From NCBI RefSeq assembly GCF_036409155.1, contig NZ_JAZGLW010000001.1, positions 2,108,001-2,172,000 on the forward strand: a stretch of DNA of 64,000 nt, written 5' to 3'. Within the stretch, counting starts at the first letter, position 1. Each line of letters opens with the position of its first letter. The position numbers and the translations under genes were made by a program. Under the pieces are notes generated by a model that saw nothing but the letters and a program-made list of their open reading frames with translations, had not been told where the DNA came from and made no database searches. This document shows positions 20,846 through 31,632 of this stretch, one piece after another. This DNA comes from Mycobacterium sp. 050128. GTDB taxonomy: Bacteria; Actinomycetota; Actinomycetes; Mycobacteriales; Mycobacteriaceae.

Positions 20846-21643
20846 GTGACTCGCGCCGAAGCAGGCCCCCTTTCTGCGGGAGCCATCAATTTAGGATTGG
20901 CCGGGCGGGTGGTTTTGGTGACGGGCGGCGTCCGCGGGGTGGGTGCCGGAATCAGTGCGGTATTCGCCGAGCAGGGCGCGACCGTGGTCACCTGCGCGCG
21001 CCGCGCCGTCGAGGGGCTGCCGTACGAGTTTCACGCCTGCGATGTCCGCGACGAGGACCAGGTCAAGTCGCTGATCGACGCCATCGTCGACCACCACGGC
21101 CGACTCGACGTCGTGGTCAACAACGCCGGCGGATCGCCCTACGTGCCGACCGCGGAGTCCAGCCCGAAGTTCAACCGCAAGATCATCGAGCTCAATCTGA
21201 TTGGTGCGCTGCTGGTTTCGCAGTTCGCCAATGAGAAGATGCAGGCTCAGCCGGGCGGGGGGTCGATCGTCAACATCTGCAGCCTGAGCGGCCGGCGGCC
21301 ATCCCCGGGCACCGGCGCGTACGGTGCGGCGAAGGCCGGCCTGGAAAGCCTCACCCAGACGCTGGCGGTGGAATGGGGACCCAAGGTCCGGGTGAACGCC
21401 TGCGTGGTCGGCATGGTCGAGACCGAACAGGCCGACTTGTTCTACGGTGACGCCGAGTCGATCGCCGCGATTTCCAAGAACGTGCCACTGGGCCGGCTGG
21501 CCAAGCCCGAGGATGTCGGTTGGGCCGCAGCGTTTTTGGCGTCCGACGCGGCGTCTTACATCAGCGGTGCTTCACTCGAGGTGCACGGGGGCGGCGAGCC
21601 GCCGCACTATCTGGCCACCACGAACGCCAGCGCGATCAAGTAG
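20846..21643 (+). CDS. SDR oxidoreductase (Rv3549c orthologue)
   Basis: Encodes 265 residues of the classical SDR family, with VLVTGGVRGVGAGISAVFAE, NNAGG, the catalytic serine in VNICSLSGRR and the YxxxK of GAYGAAKAG. It starts at GTG 20846, 15 bases after the KstR2 palindrome, so the transcript is probably nearly leaderless. It is followed 25 bases later by a second SDR. By regulon membership it should act on a hydroxyacyl-CoA intermediate of ring C/D or side-chain degradation; the specific substrate is unknown. Confidence 0.9.
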   Translation: MTRAEAGPLSAGAINLGLAGRVVLVTGGVRGVGAGISAVFAEQGATVVTCARRAVEGLPYEFHACDVRDEDQVKSLIDAIVDHHGRLDVVVNNAGGSPYVPTAESSPKFNRKIIELNLIGALLVSQFANEKMQAQPGGGSIVNICSLSGRRPSPGTGAYGAAKAGLESLTQTLAVEWGPKVRVNACVVGMVETEQADLFYGDAESIAAISKNVPLGRLAKPEDVGWAAAFLASDAASYISGASLEVHGGGEPPHYLATTNASAIK

Positions 21644-21668
21644 AGGATCCGAGGAGAATGGGCAGCTA

Positions 21669-22574
21669 ATGGGAATAGTCGACGGCCGTGTCGTCATCGT
21701 CACCGGAGCGGGCGGCGGGATCGGTCGCGCGCACGCACTGGCCTTCGCGGCCGAAGGTGCGCGCGTAGTCGTCAACGACATTGGTGTGGGTCTCGACGGA
21801 TCACCGGCAAGCGGCGGCAGTGCCGCGCAGAGCGTGGTGGACGAGATCACTGCTGCCGGTGGCGAAGCCGTCGCCAACGGATCCAACATCGCGGACTGGG
21901 AGCAAGCCGCCGCGCTGGTTCAGACCGCGGTCGACACATTCGGCGGACTCGACGTCCTGGTGAACAACGCCGGCATTGTTCGCGATCGGATGATGGCCAA
22001 CACCAGCGAGGAAGAGTTCGACGCCGTCATCGCCGTACACCTCAAGGGTCACTTCGCCACGATGCGTCACGCCGCGTCGTACTGGCGAGGACTGTCCAAA
22101 GAGGGCAAAACCGTTGACGCACGGATCATTAACACCAGTTCGGGTGCGGGCCTGCAGGGCAGCGTCGGGCAGGGCAACTACAGCGCCGCCAAGGCCGGCA
22201 TCGCGGCCATGACACTGGTCGCCGCCGCCGAAATGGGCCGATACGGCGTGACGGTCAACGCGATCGCGCCGTCGGCCCGGACCCGCATGACCGAGACTGT
22301 CTTCGCGGAGATGATGGCAACGCAGGACCAGGCTTTCGACGCGATGGCACCGGAAAACGTTTCGCCCATTGTCGTTTGGCTGGGCAGCGTCGAATCACGC
22401 GACGTCACCGGGAAGGTCTTCGAGGTCGAGGGAGGCAAGATCCGCGTCGCGGAGGGCTGGGCGCACGGCCCACAGATCGATAAGGGCGACCGTTGGGATC
22501 CCGCCGAGCTTGGGCCGGTCGTTGCCGACCTGCTGGCCAAGGCGCGCCCGCCGGTCCCGGTGTACGGGGCCTAG
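21669..22574 (+). CDS. SDR oxidoreductase, MFE-type (Rv3548c orthologue)
   Basis: Encodes 301 residues resembling the 3-hydroxyacyl-CoA dehydrogenase part of multifunctional enzymes. It has VIVTGAGGGIGRAHALAFAA, the MFE-like VVNDIGVGLDGSPASGGSA, NNAGIVRDRMM and GNYSAAKAGIA. The ATG at 21669 is chosen, with CCGAGGAG about 10 bases upstream; an open frame reaching back to 21447 lies within the previous gene. It is the second gene of the KstR2-controlled rightward operon. Beyond it the order departs from M. tuberculosis, where ddn follows. Confidence 0.92.
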   Translation: MGIVDGRVVIVTGAGGGIGRAHALAFAAEGARVVVNDIGVGLDGSPASGGSAAQSVVDEITAAGGEAVANGSNIADWEQAAALVQTAVDTFGGLDVLVNNAGIVRDRMMANTSEEEFDAVIAVHLKGHFATMRHAASYWRGLSKEGKTVDARIINTSSGAGLQGSVGQGNYSAAKAGIAAMTLVAAAEMGRYGVTVNAIAPSARTRMTETVFAEMMATQDQAFDAMAPENVSPIVVWLGSVESRDVTGKVFEVEGGKIRVAEGWAHGPQIDKGDRWDPAELGPVVADLLAKARPPVPVYGA

Positions 22575-22858
22575 CACGGTCGACAGCCCGGCGGGTAGGC
22601 GCGCGATCGCGCGTCCCTTCGTTAGAGACGATCGAAACGGCCTGCGCGGATCCCTTTGACGAGTCGACGCTATTTCTGGCGGCTCGAACACCAATGTCGT
22701 ATTGTCAGTGGGTCCTTGGTCCCTTCGCTTTGATGCTCAGCAACTCCCGAACTTTGCCGGGACGTCGTCCCTGAAAAACGCGAATACGACGCAATCGTTG
22801 AAATACGGCACGACGGGCGTATCTCGTGCGGCGTGCCCGATTGAAAAGTGGGTCTGTG
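22575..22858. other. Intergenic stretch at the left border of an accessory segment
   Basis: The 284 bases hold no supported gene. The last 100 bases are less GC-rich than the surroundings. I see no KstR or KstR2 palindrome, terminal inverted repeat or tRNA here. It marks the point where the M. tuberculosis-like order stops. Confidence 0.5.
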
Positions 22859-23794
22859 ATGACGCAACCCTTGACCGCCCCAACCCGAGTTGTACGGGAT
22901 TATTTACATAATTCGTTGGCGTGGAATGATTTTCTTGCCCAGGGCGGCCTGGTCGACGGCGACGTCGTCATCGTCACTCCGGTCAAGGCCGGCACGACGT
23001 GGACCCAGCGGATCATCCAGCAGATATTGCATGACGGGGAGGAGACCGAGGGCAGTCTGTCGGACACTTCGCCGTGGCTCGAATCCAGCTGGGGTGATCG
23101 CGACGGGATGCTCGACGTGCTCAAGCGACAGCTGGAGGCGGGCAGCAGGCGAGTCATCAAGTCGCACCTGCCCGCAGATGCCCTGCCTGTTGCCCCGCAG
23201 GCCCGGTACGTGTTTGTCGGCAGGAACGGTAAGGACGCCGCGATCAGTCTTCACAACATGATCTATCACTACTCCGAGTCGACAATGGCGAAAATCAACC
23301 GGATCTACGCCCAGTGGTCGAGTAGTCCGACGCCGTTGGTGATTCCCGAGGATATGCAAGCATTCTTCGATCTGTGGCTCGACACCGGCGGCTATGGCTG
23401 TTCGGACCTGTTCGACATCGTGCGGTCATGGTGGAAGCTGCGCGGCGAGCCAAACGTATTGCACCTGCACTACCGCGAACTCACGGACGACCTCACCGGT
23501 CAGATCGCCCGGATCGCCGCGTTCTTGGGTATCGACCCCGCGTCGTTGCGCATGGACGTCATTGCCGAGCATTGCTCGTTCGACTATATGAGCGGCCGGG
23601 CGGAAAAGATGGCGCCGTTCAACGGAGCGCACATGTCCAGCGCCAAAGCCTTCTTCGCCAAAGGGCCCAAGCGCGATTACCGCGACGAGCTCACGGCCGC
23701 GCAAATCGCGCGCTTCGACCAGGTCGCATTGCACGAGCTGGGCGTGCCGTGCGCGAGCTGGCTGGAAACAGGCGAACTCTCCGTCACCGGCTAA
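22859..23794 (+). CDS. Small cytosolic-type sulfotransferase
   Basis: The 311-residue enzyme belongs to the sulfotransferase family 1 type. The 5'-phosphosulfate loop is VTPVKAGTTWTQ (K43 to W48). The 3'-phosphate region is RYVFVGRNGKDAAISLHNM, and a C-terminal RAEKMAPF/GPKRDYRDEL segment replaces the usual RKG loop. PAPS would be the sulfate donor; the acceptor could be a sterol, phenol or glycolipid and cannot be read. The start ATG 22859 follows an in-frame GTG at 22856. Its 3' end overlaps the convergent exporter gene by 11 bases. It is unrelated in sequence to the other sulfotransferase at 43088. Confidence 0.87.
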   Translation: MTQPLTAPTRVVRDYLHNSLAWNDFLAQGGLVDGDVVIVTPVKAGTTWTQRIIQQILHDGEETEGSLSDTSPWLESSWGDRDGMLDVLKRQLEAGSRRVIKSHLPADALPVAPQARYVFVGRNGKDAAISLHNMIYHYSESTMAKINRIYAQWSSSPTPLVIPEDMQAFFDLWLDTGGYGCSDLFDIVRSWWKLRGEPNVLHLHYRELTDDLTGQIARIAAFLGIDPASLRMDVIAEHCSFDYMSGRAEKMAPFNGAHMSSAKAFFAKGPKRDYRDELTAAQIARFDQVALHELGVPCASWLETGELSVTG

Positions 23795-25865
23795 CCGGTG
23801 CGGTAACGCTGCCGGACACCGCCAGCCGATCGAGGTCGTCATCCCAATCACGTTGCACCAGAACACCATCGGCGATGCGCCGCAGGGCGGCGTCGAACTC
23901 CTCGTCATCGGGAAGCTCCACGGACCCAGACGACACGGCCAGATGCTCGACGAGCCGCCGCCGGACGAGGCCCGCCAGGGAGTCGACGTGCCGCAGTCCG
24001 TCCGCGGTCAGGGCGAGCCGGTCGCCGTCGCGTGACGCATAACCGGTTTCGACGAGGCGGTCGAAGAGGGGTTGGAGAACTTGAGGGGGTAGGTGGAGGT
24101 GTGTGGCGATGTCGGCGAGTCGGGCCGCCTCGAACCATCGCTCGTACTGGTAAATCCGCAACACTCCCCACAGCCCGGCGACGTCGAGCGTACAACCCGG
24201 CTGCTCGGCGAGATCGCCCAATGGCAGCTCAGGTGCCTCGTCCAGCAGGCGTCCGACCGCGATCTCCAAAACATCCTGGGGCGTCTTGATTCTCGGCACC
24301 GCGAAGCCGTCTCCCAGGCAGCTCGGGCTGTCATGGATCGCGTTCAGGGGAGCCTCGCGCAGAAACAGCGCGAGGACGAATCCCACCAGCGCGATGAAGG
24401 CCGCGCACAGAAACACTTGCCCCAGCGACCCGGCGTACGCCCGCACCACCGAGGCCGCGACGTCCTGGGGGAGCCGATGCAGAGCGGCCGGCGAATGCAT
24501 GGCCTCGACGGGCACGCCACGGGACGCCAAGGTTGAGCCGATGCGCCGGTTCAGGAAGTTGGCGAACAGCGCGCCGAATATCGCCGCGCCGAAAGCCCCG
24601 CCGACCAAACGGAAGAACGTCACGCCCGAGGTGGCCAGGCCCAGGTCCTCGAAACGGGAAGTGCTTTGCACGATCAGGATCAGCACCTGCATGGAGAAGC
24701 CGATCCCGGCACCCAGGATGACGAGGTAGCAGAACTGCACCAGCCAGGGCGTCGACTCGTCCATCCGCGCCATCAGCAAGAAGCCGATGGCCATCAATGC
24801 CGTGCCGGCGAGCGGAAAGATCTTGTACCGGCCGGTCCGGCCGACCAGGGTGCCCGCGGCCAGCGAGGTGGTCAGCAGCCCGACCACCATGGGCAGCGTG
24901 CGCAGGCCCGAGGTGGTCGGCGAGACACCGCCGACGTAGCGCAGGTACATGGGCACGAAAGTGAGCGCGCCCAACATGGCGAAACCGACCAGCAACGACA
25001 GCAGGGAGCACACCGAGAACACCGGGCTGCGAAACAGTCGGGGCGGCAGGATGCCCGCGGGGGCCCGGCTTTCCACCCGGACGAAGACGAGCAGCGCCAC
25101 CGCGGCACCGACGAACAGCGCGATGATTGGCGCCGAGCCCCACGGATACGTGGTTCCGCCCCAACTCGTGGCCATGATCAAAGCCGTAGTGGCCAGGGCG
25201 ATCACCACGATGCCGACGTAATCGATGGCCGGTTTCGGGCGCCGGGGCAGCGCGGGGATAGTCGCGGCGGCTACCGCGAGAACCGCGATGGACGTCGGCA
25301 CGTTGACCCAGAAGGCCCACCGCCAGTTCAGGTAGTCGGTGAAGAAGCCGCCGAGCAACGGGCCGGCGACGGTGGCGACGCCGAAAACCGCCCCGAGGAT
25401 GCCCTGATAGCTGCCGCGGTCCCGGATCGGGAACACCTCACCGACCAGTGCCGCGGCGGTCACTGACGTCGCCCCCGCGCCGATACCCTGCACCACCCGC
25501 GAAAGTGCCAACATGGTCATCGTTTCGGAGGACGCGCACAGCACCGAGCCGATCAGAAAGACCACGACGGCACTTTCCAGCACCCGCTTGCGGCCCAACA
25601 GGTCCCCGAGCTTGCCGGCTGCCGGTACGACGACGATGCCCCCGAGCAGATAAGCGGCCACGGCCCACGATTGCTGACCGGAGCCGCCCAGGTCTTCCAC
25701 GATCGTCGGCAATGCGGGCACCACCATTGCCTGGTCCATCGCCGCGATCAACACACCGAGCGAAAGCGCCGCGAAAATGACGCCGCGTCGCGTCGGGCTG
25801 ATGGTCGGTGTGCAGGGGAATCGGGCCGCGGAATCGGAAATCGAGGGTGCGGCTGGTCTCGTCAT
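23784..25865 (-). CDS. MFS multidrug exporter (DHA2/EmrB type) with C-terminal winged-helix domain
   Basis: The product has 693 residues. Residues about 25-510 form a 14-segment DHA2 transporter with the motif GKLGDLLGRKR, the antiporter-type AVFGVATVAGPLLGGFFTDY and further hydrophobic helices. The last 180 residues are soluble. They contain a winged-helix pattern, RLADIATHLHLPPQVLQPLF followed by DRLVETGYASRDGDRLALTA. The layout resembles Rv1877-type proteins. Proton-driven export of drugs or lipophilic compounds is inferred. The ATG at 25863-25865 is chosen because GGGAGCG lies just upstream; an in-frame ATG at 25898 would add 11 residues. It is paired convergently with the sulfotransferase. 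Confidence 0.88.
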   Translation of the reverse strand: MTRPAAPSISDSAARFPCTPTISPTRRGVIFAALSLGVLIAAMDQAMVVPALPTIVEDLGGSGQQSWAVAAYLLGGIVVVPAAGKLGDLLGRKRVLESAVVVFLIGSVLCASSETMTMLALSRVVQGIGAGATSVTAAALVGEVFPIRDRGSYQGILGAVFGVATVAGPLLGGFFTDYLNWRWAFWVNVPTSIAVLAVAAATIPALPRRPKPAIDYVGIVVIALATTALIMATSWGGTTYPWGSAPIIALFVGAAVALLVFVRVESRAPAGILPPRLFRSPVFSVCSLLSLLVGFAMLGALTFVPMYLRYVGGVSPTTSGLRTLPMVVGLLTTSLAAGTLVGRTGRYKIFPLAGTALMAIGFLLMARMDESTPWLVQFCYLVILGAGIGFSMQVLILIVQSTSRFEDLGLATSGVTFFRLVGGAFGAAIFGALFANFLNRRIGSTLASRGVPVEAMHSPAALHRLPQDVAASVVRAYAGSLGQVFLCAAFIALVGFVLALFLREAPLNAIHDSPSCLGDGFAVPRIKTPQDVLEIAVGRLLDEAPELPLGDLAEQPGCTLDVAGLWGVLRIYQYERWFEAARLADIATHLHLPPQVLQPLFDRLVETGYASRDGDRLALTADGLRHVDSLAGLVRRRLVEHLAVSSGSVELPDDEEFDAALRRIADGVLVQRDWDDDLDRLAVSGSVTAPVSR

Positions 25866-25992
25866 CACTGCGCTCCCGTCGATGTTGGAGCCACGCATGG
25901 GTCCGCTACGTTCGTTGTAGCAGTTGGGATGCGGTCGTGTCCTGTTGTCGCGGCTATCCAGCGACGGGATGCGATCGGTAGGGGGCCCAGGT

Positions 25993-26891
<899 letters not shown>

Positions 26892-26898
26892 CGAGGAG

Positions 26899-28083
<1,185 letters not shown>

Positions 28084-28084
28084 C

Positions 28085-28098
28085 TAGAACACGTTTCA
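28085..28098. promoter_or_regulatory. KstR-type operator near fadA5
   Basis: TAGAACACGTTTCA matches the KstR pattern TnnAACnnGTTnnA, with core AACACGTT. It lies 10 bases from the fadA5 start in the divergent gap with cyp125. Confidence 0.85.
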
Positions 28099-28163
28099 TT
28101 AGTCTGACAAGCGAGGATGCCTGGGCGGCTTTTATCAGCGCAGGAGGCGTGTTTTACTGGCAC

Positions 28164-28177
28164 TAGAACACGTTGCA
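28164..28177. promoter_or_regulatory. KstR-type operator near cyp125
   Basis: TAGAACACGTTGCA is the second KstR-type palindrome in this gap, 28 bases before the cyp125 ATG. Two operators suggest separate control of the two divergent promoters. Confidence 0.87.
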
Positions 28178-28205
28178 ATTAGTGTTGCAAAGGAGCGCAC
28201 GGTAC

Positions 28206-29456
28206 ATGGCACCCCCCAACATTCCCGCAGACTTCGACTTTCTGGACCCCGACGTCAACCTGGCCGGGTTGCCGGTCGCGGAGCTCGCCGAGCTACGCAA
28301 GGCCGAGCCCATTCACTGGGTGGACATCCCGGGCGGTTCGGGCGGCTTCGAGGACAACGGTTACTGGATCGTCACCAAGCACGCCGACGTCAAGGAGATC
28401 TCCCGCCGCAGTGACGTCTTCTCGAGCTGGCAGAACGGTGCGATCCCGACCTGGCCGCCGGAGATGAAGCGTGAGCAGGTGGAGCTGCAGCGCAGCGTCA
28501 TGCTGAACATGGACGCCCCGCACCACACCCGGCTGCGCAAGATCATCTCCCGCGGGTTCACGCCGCGGGCCATCGGCCGCCTGGAAGCCGAGCTCGCTCA
28601 GCGCGCGGAGAACATCGCCAAGACGGCCGCTGCGGAGGGTAGCGGTGACTTCGTCGAACAGGTCTCGTGTGAGCTGCCGCTGCAGGCCATCGCGGGTCTG
28701 CTCGGGGTTCCGCAGGAGGACCGCGACAAGCTGTTCCGCTGGTCCAACGAGATGACCGGGGGCACCGACCCCGAGTACGCCACCGTAGACCCGGCGCAGT
28801 CGTCGATGGAGTTGATCACCTACGCGATGGCGATGGCGGCCGAGCGCAACGAGAACCCCACCGACGACATCGTCACCACGCTCGTCCAGGCCGATATCGA
28901 CGGCGAGAAGCTCTCCGACGACGAATTCGGCTTCTTCGTGGTGATGCTCGCGGTCGCGGGGAACGAGACCACCCGCAACTCGATCACCCACGGCATGATC
29001 GCGATGGCGAACAACCCGGATCAGTGGGAGCTGTTCAAAAAGGAGCGTCCGTCGACCACCGCGGACGAGATCATCCGGTGGGCCACCCCGGTGTCGGCCT
29101 TCCAGCGCACCGCCAACGAGGACGTCGAGCTCGGTGGTGTGCTGATCAAGAAGGGGCAGCGAGCGGTGATGTCCTACCGGTCGGCCAACTTCGACGAAGA
29201 GGTCTTCGACGAACCGCACTCGTTCAACATCCTGCGCGACCCGAATCCGCACGTCGGCTTCGGCGGCACCGGTGCGCACTACTGTATCGGCGCGAACCTG
29301 GCCCGCATGACGATCAACCTGATCTTCAATGCCGTGGCCGACCAGATGCCCCACCTGAAACCGCTTTCGGAGCCCGAGCGGTTACGATCCGGGTGGCTCA
29401 ACGGCATCAAGCACTGGCAGGTCGACTACACCGGAAAGAGCGCGGTTGCCAACTGA
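28206..29456 (+). CDS. cyp125: Steroid C26/27-monooxygenase CYP125
   Basis: The 416-residue cytochrome P450 has the oxygen-binding helix VAGNETTRNSITHG, the E-x-x-R helix in DEIIRWATP and the heme-ligand cysteine in GFGGTGAHYCIGANLAR. CYP125 oxidises the terminal methyl of cholest-4-en-3-one to the acid. The ATG at 28206 follows AAAGGAGCG; the N-terminus MAPPNIPADFDFLDPDVNL is shorter than that of Rv3545c. It heads a tightly packed operon (cyp125-fadE28-fadE29-chsH2-chsH1-ltp2); its stop overlaps the fadE28 start by one base. Confidence 0.96.
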   Translation: MAPPNIPADFDFLDPDVNLAGLPVAELAELRKAEPIHWVDIPGGSGGFEDNGYWIVTKHADVKEISRRSDVFSSWQNGAIPTWPPEMKREQVELQRSVMLNMDAPHHTRLRKIISRGFTPRAIGRLEAELAQRAENIAKTAAAEGSGDFVEQVSCELPLQAIAGLLGVPQEDRDKLFRWSNEMTGGTDPEYATVDPAQSSMELITYAMAMAAERNENPTDDIVTTLVQADIDGEKLSDDEFGFFVVMLAVAGNETTRNSITHGMIAMANNPDQWELFKKERPSTTADEIIRWATPVSAFQRTANEDVELGGVLIKKGQRAVMSYRSANFDEEVFDEPHSFNILRDPNPHVGFGGTGAHYCIGANLARMTINLIFNAVADQMPHLKPLSEPERLRSGWLNGIKHWQVDYTGKSAVAN

Positions 29457-30478
29457 TGGACTTCGATCTCACTGCAACGCAGCAGGCTGTCGCGGACGTG
29501 GCCACGTCGGTTCTCGAAAAGGATTTGGGCTGGGATGCTTTGGTGCGCGGTGGCGTGACGGCGCTGCCGGTGCCGGAACGCCTTGGCGGTGACGGCGTGG
29601 GCCTGGCCGAGGTCGCCACGGTTTTGACCGAGGTCGGCCGGCGCGGTGCGATCACGCCGGCTCTGGCCACGTTGGGCTTCGGCGTGGTGCCGCTGGTGGA
29701 TCTGGCCTCCGACGAACAGCAGGACCGGTTCCTGGCCGGCTTGGTAAACGGGGCCAAGGGCGGGGTGCTGACCGCGGCGCTCAACGAGCCCGGTTCGGCG
29801 CTGCCGGACCGGCCCGCCACCACCTTCGCCGACGGGCGGTTGTCCGGAACGAAAGTCGCTGTGGCATATGCCGAACAAGCGGATTGGATCATCGTGACGG
29901 CCGACAACGCGGTGGTCGTGGTGTCGCCGAAGGCCGAAGGCGTCGAGCTGGTTCGCACGCCGACGTCAAATGGTTCCGACGAGTACACGGTGACGTTCGC
30001 CGCGGTCGCGGTTCCCGACACCGACGTGCTGGCCGGCGCCACCGCGCGCCGCATCAATGAACTGGTGCTCGCGGCGATCGGCGCCTTCACCGACGGGCTG
30101 GTGGCCGGTGCGCTGCGGCTGACCGCCGACTACGTGGCCGGGCGCAAGCAGTTCGGCAAGCCGCTGTCGACCTTCCAGACCGTGGCAGCGCAGCTGGCCC
30201 AGGTCTACATCGCCTCGCGCACCATCGGTTTGGCCGCGAAGTCGGTGGTGTGGCGGCTGTCTGAGGGCCGCGACGCCGACGACGATCTCGATGTGCTCGG
30301 ATACTGGATCGCGTCGCAGGCCCCCCCGGTGATGCAGACCTGCCATCATTTGCACGGCGGCATGGGCATGGACATCACCTATCCGATGCACCGGTACTAC
30401 TCCACGATCAAAGACCTGTCCCGGCTGCTGGGCGGGCCGTCTCATCGCCTCGATCTGGTTGGAGCGCAATGTTCATAG
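29456..30478 (+). CDS. fadE28: Acyl-CoA dehydrogenase FadE28 (ChsE1)
   Basis: The 340-residue protein is one half of the heteromeric steroid acyl-CoA dehydrogenase. Its C-terminal domain shows GRKQFGKPLSTFQTVAAQLA and LHGGMGMDITYPMHRYYSTI. Together with FadE29 it dehydrogenates the three-carbon side chain of 3-oxo-pregnene-20-carboxyl-CoA. The ATG overlaps the cyp125 stop (TGATG), and the end overlaps fadE29 by 10 bases. Both overlaps suggest coupled synthesis of the partners. Confidence 0.95.
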   Translation: MDFDLTATQQAVADVATSVLEKDLGWDALVRGGVTALPVPERLGGDGVGLAEVATVLTEVGRRGAITPALATLGFGVVPLVDLASDEQQDRFLAGLVNGAKGGVLTAALNEPGSALPDRPATTFADGRLSGTKVAVAYAEQADWIIVTADNAVVVVSPKAEGVELVRTPTSNGSDEYTVTFAAVAVPDTDVLAGATARRINELVLAAIGAFTDGLVAGALRLTADYVAGRKQFGKPLSTFQTVAAQLAQVYIASRTIGLAAKSVVWRLSEGRDADDDLDVLGYWIASQAPPVMQTCHHLHGGMGMDITYPMHRYYSTIKDLSRLLGGPSHRLDLVGAQCS

Positions 30479-31632
30479 ACCTGACTCCCGAGCAGCGTGC
30501 GCTGCAAGCGGAGCTCCGCGAATACTTCTCGAATCTGATTACGCCCGAAGAGGCGAAGGCGATGGAGTCCGACCGTCACAACGAGGCCTATCGCGCGGTG
30601 ATCCGGCGGATGGGCCAGGACGGGAAGCTGGGGGTCGGTTGGCCAAAAGAGTTCGGCGGCTTGGGCTTCGGCCCGATCGAGCAGTCGATCTTCGTCAACG
30701 AGGCGCATCGCGCCGACGTGCCGTTGCCCGCGGTGACGCTGCAGACGGTCGGTCCCACCCTGCAGCAGTACGGCAGCGAGTTGCAGAAGAAGAAGTTCCT
30801 GCCGGCCATCCTCGCCGGTGAGGTGCACTTCGCGATCGGCTATAGCGAACCCGAGGCGGGAACCGATCTGGCCTCGCTGCGCACGTCGGCCGTGCGCCAG
30901 GGCGACGAGTACATCGTCAACGGCCAGAAGATGTGGACCACCGGAGGGCATGACGCCGACTACGTTTGGCTGGCATGCCGCACCGACCCGGAAGCCGTGA
31001 AGCACAAGGGTATTTCGATCCTGATCGTCGACACCAAGGATCCCGGCTTTTCCTGGACGCCGGTCATCCTGTCCGACGGTGCCCACCACACCAATGCGAC
31101 GTACTACAACGACGTGCGGGTGCCGGTCGACATGCTCGTCGGCGAGGAGAACGGTGGCTGGCGGCTGATCACCACGCAGCTCAACAACGAGCGGGTGATG
31201 CTGGGTCCGGCTGGCCGCACGGCGGGCATTTACGATCGCCTGCATGCGTGGGCGTCCAAGCCGGGCGGAAACGGGGTCACGCCGATCGACCACGATGACG
31301 TCAAGCGCGCGCTCGGCGAGATCTACTCGATGTGGCGCGTCAACGAGCTGCTCAACTGGCAGGTGGCCGCGGCCGGCGAGGAAATCAACGTCGCGGATGC
31401 CGCGTCGACGAAAGTCTTTGGTACCGAGAGCATTCAGCGTATCGGTCGACTGGCCGAGGAGATCGTCGGCAAATACGGCAACCCGGCCGAGTCGGACACC
31501 GCCGAGCTGCTCGAATGGCTGGACTCGCAGACCAAGCGCAACCTGGTGATCACCTTCGGCGGAGGTGTGAACGAAGTGATGCGCGAGATGATCGCGGCGG
31601 CCGGCCTCAACGTGCCGAGGGTGCCTCGATGA
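30469..31632 (+). CDS. fadE29: Acyl-CoA dehydrogenase FadE29 (ChsE2)
   Basis: The 387-residue partner of FadE28 has IGYSEPEAGTDLASLRTSAV, YIVNGQKMWTTGGHDAD and RNLVITFGGGVNEVMREMIA at the C-terminus. The acyl-CoA dehydrogenase core is complete. The heterotetramer has shared FAD sites, known for this pair in M. tuberculosis. The stop overlaps the chsH2 start as ATGA. Confidence 0.95.
   Translation: MFIDLTPEQRALQAELREYFSNLITPEEAKAMESDRHNEAYRAVIRRMGQDGKLGVGWPKEFGGLGFGPIEQSIFVNEAHRADVPLPAVTLQTVGPTLQQYGSELQKKKFLPAILAGEVHFAIGYSEPEAGTDLASLRTSAVRQGDEYIVNGQKMWTTGGHDADYVWLACRTDPEAVKHKGISILIVDTKDPGFSWTPVILSDGAHHTNATYYNDVRVPVDMLVGEENGGWRLITTQLNNERVMLGPAGRTAGIYDRLHAWASKPGGNGVTPIDHDDVKRALGEIYSMWRVNELLNWQVAAAGEEINVADAASTKVFGTESIQRIGRLAEEIVGKYGNPAESDTAELLEWLDSQTKRNLVITFGGGVNEVMREMIAAAGLNVPRVPR

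Noticed and set aside
24032..24536. Plus-strand frames opposite the MFS gene
   Set aside because: They are shadows of the transporter; codon positions and membrane-helix pattern support only the minus-strand gene.
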